The notes under the pieces are model-generated. The model was not told the origin of the DNA. It ran no database searches and worked only from the letters and a program-made list of their open reading frames with translations. 64,000 nucleotides of DNA from Karstenula rhodostoma CBS 690.94 (taxonomy: Eukaryota > Ascomycota > Dothideomycetes > Pleosporales > Didymosphaeriaceae): positions 580,842 through 644,841 of the forward strand of contig MU001512.1 in assembly GCA_010093485.1 (NCBI GenBank), written 5' to 3'. The translations under genes and the position numbers were made by a program. Shown here piece after piece: positions 43,842-54,778 of this stretch. The number at the start of each line of letters is the position of its first letter. Position 1 is the first letter of the stretch.

Positions 43842-45169
43842 GGGCGATGAGCAGGGTGGAAGTGGGAGGTCAGGAGGGAAGGTCGAGTGCGTGGGACCAC
43901 GAAGGAATGGCCAGGTTTTTGTTTTCTTGGTGTTGTTGGCTGGGCTTATGGCGTTGGTTTTGGAGACTATCTCGCGACATGATCGAGCGCCGAGATCAAG
44001 AACTACAGTGGCAGTCATATTAATGATTGCCGCACTTAAGTATTGCTATTAGGACTATCGCGACTCTTGCGCAGTCTTGCAGAGCACCAGCTGACAGTAC
44101 TCAAAGGCCTTCGAAGAAACTACTAAAAGCGGTCTTTTCGGGTAATGGATGAGGAATCCGGGCTATGTCACCACCAACCAGCCTCGAGAAAGTCCCGTTT
44201 CAATTCCCGTTCTGAAAATTTCCGGGCTCTACCATCTGTGGCTCGATGATACAACGACGGGTTATCTGCCCTATCAACTTTCGAACATCGATGCAAGCGC
44301 TTATACCAAATCCGACTGCACGGGCTCCCCGGCAAGACTCAAGTATGGCTCAGTCACGCCTCTGACAAAGCGAGTATAATGCTGTGCTGGTGATATTTCT
44401 GTTTGCCTGAGATGAGAATGGCCTGGCAAGGTGTGGACGCTCTCGCATGCGTATGATTGTGGTTATCGTTTCGTCGAAAAGAGCGGCATGATGGCCATAG
44501 AGGTAGAAGTAGCAGAGATGCTGTGGATGGTGGTGAGGCTGGTCATAGCAAAGCAGACATCAACTGGTCAAATCATCATTAGGTAGTCATCAAACGTTTG
44601 CGAGTTTTCCGCGTGGACGCTCTGCGGTGGTGCCCTTAAGCCGATTGGATGATTCGAAGCGAAGTGGCTGCATTGCTGCGTTTCAGTGGCAGGCAACATA
44701 CGTAACTGCAACCCGGCTTATTAGCCTACAATCTCCACTTTGTGCTAGGCACGAGCCATGGCCTCAGTAAAGCCATAAGTTCTTCTGTGGTTGGTCAGTG
44801 AAGGTTAAGTTAGCGAGAGGGACCTCTCGGCTAACATACTCAACATCAGCTTTGGGGTAACACGACATAGGGGCAGCTTCTCTGCTAGTCCTCCAGTAGC
44901 CTGGATTGGTCTATTCATCGATTCGTATCCGAATGCGCAGACGTCAGCGGACAGCAAACTTGATCCGAGACAGTAAGCAAGGCTGCGACGGTGCGTGGTC
45001 CATGATACGGCTCAGTAAAGATGTGGCGCACGCAAATATAACCTAAAATAAATAATGGAAAGATGGGTATGAGGCTCTAGCCGCCTGGTCGTTGACTATT
45101 AATCTTTTAGCTCCTTGATTCCTGTCCCACCGCCCCATATACACTCTCCTTTCCCAAATATTAGTATCA
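43842..45169. other. Intergenic, no supported gene
   Basis: About 1.3 kb. A 76-codon plus-strand frame at 44149-44379 (GLYHLWLDDTTTGYLPYQLS, then DCTGSPARLKYGS) looks protein-like but has no signal peptide, partner exon or recognisable family; it may be a gene remnant. The rest shows no coding pattern. Confidence 0.4.
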
Positions 45170-47608
45170 ATGACTCAAGTCCAGGATGCCGCGGGCCATA
45201 ATAATAAGGAAGTCGCCGGTCCGTTCACTGAGTGGGTGCAAATTCCAGACAATCCTGAGTAAGCTACCCTCGATAGAAGGCTAGGTTCTACTGGCTGAAA
45301 ACATAGTGTTGGTCGCCGCTTGCCTTTGCACCTGGTAGAAGAAAGGCACGCCGTGGAGTTCCACAAACGTAATCAGTTACCCATCGAGAAACATTTATTC
45401 GTGCGCGGCGTTCTCGCTCTTCGATCGCAAGACTTGATCGAGCCTCTCCTCAAGAAACAAGTAGAGTCACATAAGAACGAGCCAAATGCCTTCAACGCTA
45501 TCATCCGCCTTAAGATTGGCAAGCATGAATACACAAAGCTTGAAACAGAAATCCTCTATCATGCTTGGTCGAGAGACAGAAGGCAAACGATCAGAAGCCT
45601 ATCGAGGTCTCATTGGCTCCTGATATTCTCTTGCATATTCGCTGCGATGACCCAGTAGGTCCAAGAGTAACCCATATCAGCATCCTCGCTAACTGCATGG
45701 TAGAGGTTGGGATCAGGCTGCGATGGCGGGTAAGACTTTGAACAAAGGTTCCAAAACAGCTACTGACACCAACGCAGGTGCTGCGATCGAAGTCATGAAC
45801 AACCTGGGCAGGCCTACACACACAGGTCCGTCTTCGGGTACAACGAAACGCGCGACCGACCTCAACATCGATATCGATTATAACACATGGATGCTTGGAT
45901 TTACTGTCGGTGCGCCTTTCTTCGCTGGTGCTATACTCGGTTTGATCATAACAGATCCTATAACTAGGTTCTGGGGTTTTGGTCGACGAGGTGCAATCTG
46001 CGTTGCGGGTGTCTTCAGTCTCATCTCCGTCGTAGGCTGCGCCTCTGCACACCAATGGAAACACCTTCTTGGCTTCAGGATCCTGCTCGGTGCAGGCATG
46101 GCGGGAAAAGCATCAATCGTCCCTATACTACTATCAGAGACATCCCCTAAGAATGTGCGCGGCATTCTTCTTGTGTTCTGGCAGCTTTTCGTGGCCTTCG
46201 GGTTGGCTGTCGGGTCATTTGCAAATATTATCGTCTATCGCATCGACGTCAATTCAAGTTGGCGGTACATGTTCATCGCGGCGGTAATACCCGCGCTGTT
46301 CCTCATCTCGTTGATTCTCTTCTCTCCCGGTAAGCAAAGTTAGCTATGATATCCACACTCCAAATAGTACTAACGCCACCAGAATCTCCGCGCTGGCTTC
46401 TGAAGGAAAGTGGTGGCCAAAAACAGGATGAGATAGGCAGGCAAAAGCTCGTCCAACACGCTTTCCTGTCGCTAATCGATCTCCGGGGCGAGCCAGTGCC
46501 GATTGTTGCTGCTGGTGAAATATATTTGATGCATACACGCCTCATCGACGAACAATACCATCTTGCAAAGGCATCCTCGAGTGCAGCCCGCTTACTACCT
46601 CTGCCTGAAGACGACTCAATACCAGAACGCCGGCTTTGTGATCAGATTCAGCACATCGGCTGGTGGCCTCGAGTCAAGTTGATGTTTTTCCACTCAGGGC
46701 TTATGAGAAGAGCGCACTTAGCTGCTTTTGCTGTCATGATCTCTCAACAACTTTGTGGCATCAACCTATTGGCTTTTATATCTGACACATTTCTGCGGGC
46801 TTCGATTTTTCATCACAACGACGCAACAACGCCGCGTCAGAACATGACTTTACTCGGCTTCTCGTGTATGTTTATGTCACTAAACTTCGTAACAACCATC
46901 TTTGTCTTGCCTTACATCGACAAAAGTAACGGAAGACGACGCCTCCTCAACATTTCTTTTCCAGGCATGGCGCTCTCGCTGCTATTTGCCGCCATAGTAC
47001 TCAGAAGTCTTCACAACCCCAGCACAGGGATTATTGCTGCGTACTATATCTTTTTGGGGCTCTTCACAATTGCGTACTCCATTGGAGAGGGACCTGCAGC
47101 CTTCGTTATTTCCGCAGAGGTTTTTCCACTTGTTAACAGGGAGCTCGGCATGAGTCTCGCTGTATTTTGGAATTTTCTTGGGGCGGGGCTTCTGGCCGTC
47201 ATTTCTCCTTGGCTGGTAAAGTATTTGGACCAGCTGGGCGTTCTTCTATTGTTCTCCGGATTGAATCTTGTTGCATGGTTCATTTGCTACTGGCTCGTAC
47301 CAGATACAGGCAACGAAGATTTGGAAGATGTGTTCGCGCAGCTTGACATCACTTCGGGGTTCTTGCTTATCTATACCATCAAGACATTATGGCGGAGGGC
47401 GACAGGACTGGTAGAATACTGCTTGCACCGGGGGAATAAGCCATGGCGTGAGTGTGGCTATTGCAGAGGACTCGGTTCTCGCAGGGAGGAATTTAATAAG
47501 AGAGGGTTATCAAATAGGTCGGTTGAGCAGCATGCCACATCTGGGATAGAGCTGTCGGTGTGGGCAGGGCAACCTCATGCGAGCACACCGGCCGCAGTCG
47601 TGCTATGA
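45170..47608 (+). CDS. MFS sugar-transporter-like membrane protein, 5 exons, 746 aa
   Basis: Model: join(45170..45258,45307..45654,45704..45729,45778..46329,46383..47608). A ~140-residue N-terminal extension (MTQVQDAAGHNN...) precedes TM1 (HWLLIFSCIFAAMTQGWDQA). Family marks: RFWGFGRRG in the TM2-3 loop, FRILLGAGMAGKASIVPILL, PESPRWLL after TM6, QQLCGINLLAF at TM7, and YSIGEGPAAFVISAEVFPLV with VNRELGMS for TM10. About 12 TM helices, plasma membrane. Substrate unknown, possibly a sugar or a quinate-like compound. The 48-nt third intron leaves no stop if retained (adding 16 residues), so exon 3 (26 nt) is probable rather than certain; the intron has good GTAAGA/CTGAC/CAG signals. Confidence 0.85.
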
Positions 47609-47680
47609 CGTGGTTGAGTAACCTTAGACTATAGTGTCCTTGTCCTAAAATATAGTTCGCATCTTTGCTGATCCATCGCG

Positions 47681-49344
47681 TCAAACCATCTCAATGTCGG
47701 AGTTGCTTCTTAGAGACTTTGTGTCATCCTGTGACTTCATGTCTTCCATCCCATATCCTTGTCGATAGATTCGCATTCTCCATCTCCAGCACAGAAGCGT
47801 GACTGCAGTCAAAGGAACAGAGATCACAAAATAAAGCCACATCTGATTCGACACTGCCAGATTACGAGACTGTGAGTCAAAATCCACGAGATTCATGCCG
47901 AATATGGTCTAAAGAACGTTCAGTAAACAAGCCTTACAGCGACAAGCAACGCAACCACGGTGCCAAACTTACCGCTACAAATGAAAATGGAAGATAAAAT
48001 GAAGTGACAAGCGTGATTGCTCGAATGGCGATAGAATCATCCCGTGCCGAAGTCGCCATCATGAAAGTGTTTCTGTTTTGACTTTGCGCTAACTGTTGAT
48101 AAGTCAGATTTAAAGAATCCGAGATCGACTGTGCGGTAGACTGAGTTTTCTTGAATATATGCATGGCCTGGTTCTTGTAAGATGTTGCGTCTGATCTGAA
48201 CTGTTCTATCGCTGCTCGAATTGGTAATTGTAATCCCTGGTCGGCATCGCTTGCCTTCACAAACTGTTCGAACGCTCTTTGAAGACCATCAAGCTGCATG
48301 TAGAACGAATTGGTGATCTGTTCGATGGGTAATATATGTTTCTCGATGACACGGACTTCTTTGAGTGTGTCGAAGCTGACCAGAGGGTCTTCCAGAGCGG
48401 TGCAAGCTGACTGCATGTCCTATTGAACAGTCAGATTGCGATCGGAGATCCGCACCCGAGCGAAGTACTCATACCAGCTTGATCAGTAGAGTTTCTTGAT
48501 ACTCTAGGTACCCTCGCCATGAGTAGAGGTGGCTCGAAATCAGCATCGTGTGGATTACCATAGGATTCGCTAGTAATATGGACCTGAATTGAGATTGTCG
48601 CAGAGTGTCTCGAAGATACGATGTGAAGTGCGCAGTTGGGCTCGGGCTCACGATTATGAGGACAGACTTACCACGTACATGGTCATGTACTTGGTAAATG
48701 CCCGTGTGTCTGATCCGCCATGGGTTTCCGAATCTCACATCTTTTTTCTCGGAGTACTTGTATACCCAACCAAATTCTTCAACATGTAGTTAGCAACTTG
48801 TAAGCCTGACTTTAAAGGAGACCATACCGGAGCGCCCGGGGGAGATGATGGTCTGAGGAGCACCGGAGAACCCTTCTTCAGTGGGTAGATACCGGTCACG
48901 AAAACATGCCAACATATGCAAAAACCCAGGACCCAGGATGTATCGATCCAAGAGGATGCATATCATATCTCTGCTCACATTGAGGGAACTCCATGTGTCT
49001 TGTTGGTGTATCAAACTAAGTCACCGATCTTAGTAGAGGGAACGATACGTCCAGATAAGTACTCACTAGATCTCAACTGGAAAATGACAGTAAGCTGCGT
49101 CAAATCCGCTGCTTTGAAAGTGCGATGACAACTGCGCTGCGTCCCTGAAGTTCAGGCTTTCGTAATCCCGAGATGGGTTAGGGTCGAGTTGAATCAGCTC
49201 CATATTATGGGTCTCCTTAGTCTTGGAAAACAGGTCACCATCTTCCAGAATATTTGATTGGGTTTGTGAGGCTGAAAGGGCGAGTGACAACGCATTGGAC
49301 AAATCATGATGACTAACATCGTTACCTATGATATGAGGGAACAT
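47681..49344 (-). CDS. CorA-like Mg2+ transporter family membrane protein, 5 exons, 480 aa
   Basis: Model: complement(join(47681..47908,47973..48419,48475..48776,48828..49015,49067..49344)); introns 64, 55, 51 and 51 nt. The N-terminal soluble part (STOP-free chain MFPHIIGNDVSHHDLSNALS, DTWSSLNVSRDMICILLDRY, GWVYKYSEKKDVRFGNPWRI) leads into a long helical stalk (ALEDPLVSFDTLKEVRVIEK, SLNLTYQQLAQSQNRNTFMM). Two C-terminal TM helices follow: ITLVTSFYLPFSFVATIFGMN with the GMN selectivity motif at 409-411, and MWLYFVISVPLTAVTLLCW. By family, a pentameric divalent-cation channel/transporter; many fungal members of this soluble-domain type are uncharacterised. Convergent with the MFS gene, 72 bp apart. 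A TATAAATA box upstream supports the start chosen. Confidence 0.85.
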
Positions 49345-49388
49345 CTTCGCAGGGTCACCTGATGGGCAGTGGAGACGAAAGGCAAAGT

Positions 49389-49398
49389 CGTATTTATA
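49389..49398 (-). promoter_or_regulatory. TATA box of the CorA-like gene
   Basis: TTATAAATAC on the minus strand, about 50 bp upstream of the ATG at 49344. It lies immediately after the stop codon of the upstream small secreted-protein gene, supporting separate transcripts. Confidence 0.5.
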
Positions 49399-49410
49399 AC
49401 GTGGATCTCG

Positions 49411-49876
49411 CTATTTCATAAGTACACAAAAAACGGTGCATGCGCTACTACAGCCGATGGCTCCTCGGCAATCACCCTTAAGCAGCCTCATGCGGCGGAC
49501 ATCGCGGCACCTAGGTGGTACGCCACTTCGGGTCTTTCGCGTCTCTGTCGGGCAGTCCCAATTAGTGTTCACCGGTAATAGGGCAGGTGCCTGGACTACA
49601 CACTTCCATTGCTGCTGCGGAGAAGTGGCTTAGCAAAAGCTCTTCAGCCTGACACCGGAATCCACTACTCACGTTCGTCAATTCTCGAGGCGCCTCAAAT
49701 GTGAAGCATGCATCGGAGACCTCCTTGATTTTGAAGGTTCTGTTTTCTCCGAATATGGACTTGAGGTATTTCAATAGACCATCGCGACTGTAGTAGCGAC
49801 CGTACGCTTGCTGCTGAACCATGACGAAAATGCTGGCAAGGCTGGACACAAGGCAGAGTAGCAGAGCCTGGGGCAT
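49411..49876 (-). CDS. Candidate small secreted cysteine-rich protein, 2 exons, 135 aa
   Basis: Model: complement(join(49411..49614,49673..49876)), intron 58 nt with GTGAGT, a GCTAAGC branch-like site and GCAG. The N-terminus MPQALLLCLVSSLASIFVMV is a signal peptide; the predicted mature chain has eight cysteines (residues 57, 73, 89, 104, 117, 123, 127 and 131), four of them clustered in the last 20 residues. No known domain. The size, secretion signal and cysteine content fit a fungal small secreted protein or candidate effector; no function or host role can be inferred. If the intron is not removed, the frame ends after 104 residues instead. A second acceptor lies 3 nt downstream. Confidence 0.6.
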
Positions 49877-50427
49877 ATTGATAAGCTATCATGGTTCAGG
49901 TCATGATATATACGACCACAGCCCAGCTCATCTTCGGGAACATCTACAGAGCCGGTTGCTACGTTGGCAAAATTCTATAGGCCCGGCTGAAAGACAACAC
50001 GAGCGGTGGCGTTAGCAAGGCTGGGGCATGTGGCGAGAGGCAACCATGCACCATGCACCAGGCCTCCATACTTCTCTTGTCTGTACGACCTGTAAGCCGG
50101 TCAAACAATCTCTCGCTTATGGATTTCAGCCGGGGAAACCACGAGAGTGATTACTAGCAGGTTGCTCTCGTGCCGAGGCTCATGCTGGTGTCTGAATCTT
50201 ACACCCCGCCTGCCTGGAGTTCTGCATTGAGCCGCAGCCTAGCCCACGAGATCGCATCCTCTTTCTCCACTTGCGACCTTAGTACCAACCTAAAACAACA
50301 GCCCCACATTAGGCTCGCGAGGCACGATATCACAGCATAGCCGTGTTGATACTGGGTCGAAGATCTTCCGATAAGTGTGCAGGTCAGGCTCAGCCCATCA
50401 GGACCGCGCCCGGGTCCACCTCCAAGG
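49877..50427. other. Divergent intergenic region
   Basis: 551 bp between the secreted-protein start and the kinase start, facing apart. A TATATATC element on the minus strand at about 49905-49912 is close to the secreted-protein ATG. No other gene. Confidence 0.45.
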
Positions 50428-52908
50428 ATGGATACTGTAGTACAGGAGAGACTATCTACGAAGATACAAAAAGCCGTCAGGAAAACGATGAAGTACATTG
50501 TTGATGAGCACGATGTACGCGCTCGTCGCTTTCTTCCGAGAAACGATCTTGAAAGCATCCTAAACAAGAAGAGACTTGAGCAGCTGTTCAGAGAGCTTCT
50601 CTCCAATGAATATGCGAGCGATACAGCAACCGCAATTCCAACAGGTTCCGATACTGGATCTGCGGAAGGGCACGATTCTTCCATTGAAATCGATAGTGCG
50701 GTTGACACATGCGTGAAAGCAACAATTGGAACTGGCAATGTTTCGAGGAGAGCTTTACTTGCATTATTTCTCTACCAGCCGCATACAAGACTTCTGTCTC
50801 TATATGTGGAGTGGTTGACCTCTGGTCACCCCAGGATCCGGAAACCCTCATATGATGACCACGAAATCCCGTGCGACAAATCCATCCCGTTCACAGAAGG
50901 CGATTTGGAAACGTTGAACATTCCTTTTACAAATCATGGCTATATAATGGATTATCAGACCATATTCACGCCGATGACTATTCGAAAGTTCACCCATCAT
51001 GACTTCAAAACGAGGGATCGATTACCTTTCCTGGGCGCAAAAGAGAAAATCAAGGATGGATCGTCGGGAACTGTATATAAGACCAATATAGCACCAGGAC
51101 ATTGGGAATTCAAGACCAGTGATGGGCGGTTTCTTCCCGAGAACCCAGACACATCAATGGTTGTGGCTCTCAAAATCTTCAAGACAATCGAGGGCCCATG
51201 GGGTACTCGAGATGCAAAAGAAGTCGAAACCGATTTCAACATTGAACGCGAGCTTTTGGACTCTTTGCGGAAGCGCAACATCAGTCATAGGATGATCATG
51301 TTACACTGGGGTAGTTTCAGCGTGCGGGATGCAGATGGCATTCCGAGTTATCACGCTTTGATCTTTGAGCTTGCCACATTTAGTCTCGAAGCTTTCCTCA
51401 AGGATGAGGAGTGTTACAGGATATTTACCGACAAAAGCCCGGTGCTAGCTGGACTTGTTGATATCGTGGAGGCGCTGCATTGCTTGCACGAACATCTCGG
51501 TTTCTTTCATCTCGATATCAAACCTGAAAACATCCTAGTTTTCGTCGAACCAGAATCAGTTCACTCGGGCAGCAACCATGAGGAGGGACGCAAATTGATA
51601 TGGAAGCTCAGCGACTTTGGCTTGGCACGTGAAAAGGGCAGTACCAGGGAGAGAACGGGACACCGACTATCCTCAAGCTACTATTCGTCGCAACCATCCA
51701 CGCTACCGGCGACGAGACCTGCGGGTCTATACCAGGCCCCCGAGATCCAATCCTCAAGCTCCAGTCAAGCAGGGCCTGGTAGCGACGTCTGGTCAATGGG
51801 ATGCGTTATTCTCATGGTATTGGCCTCCATTATAGAAGGTCCAGAGGGGGTAACGGACCTTTCATCCAAGCTAGAAGTGTTCTTCCTTAACGCAGCTGGA
51901 AAACAGAAATTATTCTACGTCAGAAACGACTCACATTCCTGGAATTTCCTTAGTACTACTACTTGTCATTACCTTTACATGCCGGAATTTAAACCAAGCA
52001 TCTCAACTATTCCTACTGCAGAACATAAGCTCCAGGCCGCCATACATCCGCGGCTTGTTGAGTGGTCGAATGTACTGTGGGAGTCATGTCGGGGATCACC
52101 GGCACAGTCTGTTGTGGGTGACGCACTGAAGATCGTTCTCGGTCACGTTCTTCTCATCGAACGCAAGGAAAGAATCGATGCAGACACCCTGCACAGACGT
52201 CTGAAACGGGTTCAAGAGCGATGGGAAGCAGAAGTGGAGAACCGTTCTGAGGAAGATATTGAAAGCCACGAGTCGACAGCAGACGTTGCATCGAATACAG
52301 GATCTACCACCCCAGGTCGAAATGACAACAACCACAACGGCATACAACATGATGCTGAGGAAGATGGACCATTGAACCATACAGACGAGGAACCCAGAGC
52401 AGCTTCAACGACCAGAGGGGAAGACTTACCAGCTCACGTACCTGGAGTCCTATCCTGTTCCGACCTCTGCGCGATGACGAAGCGCGACAAAGCCGACATG
52501 GTACAAAGGGAGCTATCCAAAGACGCGAACCTGGTCGGGATGGCTTGTCCCAATCCTAATTGTCAAATGCATCCCATACACGCAGCTTTGCGCAACGGCG
52601 CCTACAATGCTCTCGATGTACTTCTCAACCATGCCAATCCTAGTGTCACTAGTATCAAATGTTGGCACTCTGGTGACCGCACTGCGCTTGAGCAAGCATG
52701 TGAAATCGCGGGCAACTACAAGGCGCTGATGGTTTTCGGGAAGTATCCAGAAAAGTTTGACATGACAAAAGACACTTACGATGATTGTAAGAAGAAATTA
52801 GGTCGGGATTCCAGAAAAGCTCTCGAGGAGCTCTACAGGAGAGGATCAAATCCGCAATCCAAAGGTCTATTTCGGCGACTTACGGACAAGCGATCAGACA
52901 TGCAGTGA
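50428..52908 (+). CDS. Protein kinase with ankyrin-like C-terminus, 826 aa
   Basis: Single exon from ATG 50428 (MDTVVQERLSTKIQKAVRKT). Residues about 1-215 are a helical N-terminal region. The kinase domain has the glycine loop KDGSSGTVYK, VVALKIF with Lys249, a catalytic loop HLDIKPENIL (Asp363, with Leu where most kinases have Arg), SDFGLAREKG (Asp396), YQAPEI and DVWSMGCVILMVL. A Ser/Asp/Asn-rich linker separates it from a C-terminal ankyrin-like segment (HPIHAALRNGAYNALDVLLN, DRTALEQACEIAGNY). Catalytic residues are present, so it is probably active as a Ser/Thr kinase of the non-RD type. This architecture occurs in expanded, uncharacterised fungal kinase families, some linked to heterokaryon or immune-type loci; that link is not shown here. 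Confidence 0.9.
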   Translation: MDTVVQERLSTKIQKAVRKTMKYIVDEHDVRARRFLPRNDLESILNKKRLEQLFRELLSNEYASDTATAIPTGSDTGSAEGHDSSIEIDSAVDTCVKATIGTGNVSRRALLALFLYQPHTRLLSLYVEWLTSGHPRIRKPSYDDHEIPCDKSIPFTEGDLETLNIPFTNHGYIMDYQTIFTPMTIRKFTHHDFKTRDRLPFLGAKEKIKDGSSGTVYKTNIAPGHWEFKTSDGRFLPENPDTSMVVALKIFKTIEGPWGTRDAKEVETDFNIERELLDSLRKRNISHRMIMLHWGSFSVRDADGIPSYHALIFELATFSLEAFLKDEECYRIFTDKSPVLAGLVDIVEALHCLHEHLGFFHLDIKPENILVFVEPESVHSGSNHEEGRKLIWKLSDFGLAREKGSTRERTGHRLSSSYYSSQPSTLPATRPAGLYQAPEIQSSSSSQAGPGSDVWSMGCVILMVLASIIEGPEGVTDLSSKLEVFFLNAAGKQKLFYVRNDSHSWNFLSTTTCHYLYMPEFKPSISTIPTAEHKLQAAIHPRLVEWSNVLWESCRGSPAQSVVGDALKIVLGHVLLIERKERIDADTLHRRLKRVQERWEAEVENRSEEDIESHESTADVASNTGSTTPGRNDNNHNGIQHDAEEDGPLNHTDEEPRAASTTRGEDLPAHVPGVLSCSDLCAMTKRDKADMVQRELSKDANLVGMACPNPNCQMHPIHAALRNGAYNALDVLLNHANPSVTSIKCWHSGDRTALEQACEIAGNYKALMVFGKYPEKFDMTKDTYDDCKKKLGRDSRKALEELYRRGSNPQSKGLFRRLTDKRSDMQ

Positions 52909-53412
52909 AGGATTCGCTGCATGACGGGCGTAGAAGCCAAGCAGGTGCAAAGAAACAATGCAATGGGCGTGAAGGCGCAACGTCTTCGGTGGTATAGTGA
53001 TGGCTGGCTCGCTGAAGCGCGCGGGGAACTCTTTCCCAAAGCGATCCAAGATTCCGCTTCCACTGCATTCACATTACGAGTTGCACGCGCAACCAACATC
53101 GAAGCTGTTTCGTATCCAGACGCGACGACATGGCAAGGCCTCGCACAATGTCTGCCCGCCGTCTTCCCCGTCCCAACAAGGCAACTTGCTGGGCCACTCG
53201 CTACGTGCACCTATCAGCAGCAATCGCCGAGCGCTGCATACGCCGAAGCGTGCGCGACTGGACCCTCTGCCCAACAACAGTACCCCACAACCAACCGGTT
53301 CCGCAGCGGCGCCTTATATTCCCTCGGAGCGCGCAGTTGACTGCTCTCTACGCACGTCAACACCACCAAGCCGACCACCGACCGCCGCCCCGCACACAGG
53401 ACGCTCGTCACC
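52909..53412. other. Intergenic, promoter of CBR1
   Basis: 504 bp between the kinase stop and the CBR1 start. Plus-strand frames exist in several registers, none protein-like. Confidence 0.45.
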
Positions 53413-54431
53413 ATGTCGGGCCTGCTCTCAACCCAGTATGTCCAGGGTGTATACATCCCCTCGGCCCTGCTCATTGTCGGCACCGCAATCGTCAAGAAGG
53501 AGTGGCTGCCTTTCGCCGCAGCTTTGGCTGTGGTTTTGGGAGCGTGGAAGGCGTACGGCAACGGTGAGGGGACAGATGCAGCGTCAAATTCGAGCTCGTA
53601 TGCTGATTCTCACAAGTTCCCCGCAAGGTGCTCAAGCCCAATGAGTTCCAGGAATTCCCTCTCAAGGAGAAGACTATTCTGTCGCACAACACGGCAATGT
53701 ACGCCGCATTCCTGCCACTGCTGCAACGGTGCTCTTCGCTAATGCTCTACAGCTACCGCCTTGCGCTGCCCCGCCAAACAGATATTCTCGGTCTCCCCAT
53801 CGGCCAGCACATCTCCCTCGCCGCCACCATCGCTGGCAAGGAAGTCGTGCGCTCCTACACCCCCATCTCCTCCGACGAAGACCATGGCTACATCGACCTC
53901 CTCATCAAGTCGTACCCCACGGGCAACATCTCCAAGCACGTCGCCTCGCTGGCCGTCGGCCAGACAATCAAGGTCCGCGGCCCCAAGGGCGCCATGGTCT
54001 ACACCCCCAACCTCGTCAGACACTTCGGCATGATTGCAGGCGGCACCGGCATCACGCCCATGCTCCAGATCATCAAGGCAATCCTGCGCGGCCGCGCTGC
54101 AGGCGACAAGACCGAGGTCGATCTCATCTTCGCCAACGTCAACCCCGAAGACATCCTGCTGAAGGAGGACATCGATGCGATTGCGGCCAAGGACCCCAAG
54201 TTCAGGGTACACTACGTGCTCAACAACCCGCCCGAGAACTGGGCCGGTGGCGTCGGCTTCGTCACCGCCGACATGATCAAGGCCAAGCTCCCCGCTCCGG
54301 CCTCGGACGTCAAGATCCTCATGTGCGGACCCCCGCCTATGATCTCTGCGCTCAAGAAGGCCACAGAGGGCTTGGGCTACCAGAAGGCGCGGCCCGTCAG
54401 CAAGCTCGAGGACCAGGTTTTCTGCTTCTAG
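53413..54431 (+). CDS. CBR1: NADH-cytochrome b5 reductase 1, 3 exons, 303 aa
   Basis: Model: join(53413..53563,53617..53698,53753..54431); introns 53 and 54 nt. The N-terminus ([20 protein letters not shown] and [12 protein letters not shown]) is a membrane anchor. After [17 protein letters not shown] comes the FAD domain: [30 protein letters not shown] and [11 protein letters not shown] (FAD-binding RxYTxxS), GPKGAM. The NADH domain has [34 protein letters not shown] and [12 protein letters not shown]; the end is DQVFCF. It passes electrons from NADH to cytochrome b5 at the ER or outer mitochondrial membrane for sterol and fatty-acid desaturation and diphthamide synthesis. All joins are in frame and the length is typical. 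Confidence 0.96.
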
Positions 54432-54778
54432 ACGCCGCATTTGCGATGAAGCGATCCGTAGCTCGGATCATTCAAAATAGCGCGCTTTCTAGCGCGGGGT
54501 AAACTCGGAGAGCATCTGCTTGGGCGGTTCGGCCTCTCATGTATCGACTCGGGTACTAGACGAAAATGGCACCTCATGGCGACCGCGGTATATCCGCGTT
54601 TCTGCAACAAGGGCTTTCATGTGTTCGCATCCTCGTGGGATACGTTTTGTTGGGTAGCACTCACAATAGAGACTACAATTTAATGTACATAATGCGTGTA
54701 CTGGTCCCCAAAAATCCCGAAAGACGACTGACGTGCCTCGGACAATCATCATTACCGCACATTGTATGTGTGCGCATC
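54432..54778. other. Convergent intergenic region
   Basis: 347 bp between two stop codons. An imperfect inverted repeat around 54470-54500 (GCGCGCTTTCTAGCGCG) could form a hairpin near the CBR1 3' end. Confidence 0.45.

Noticed and set aside
53739..54440. 233-codon minus-strand frame
   Set aside because: Antisense shadow of CBR1, whose FAD and NADH motifs are unambiguous.
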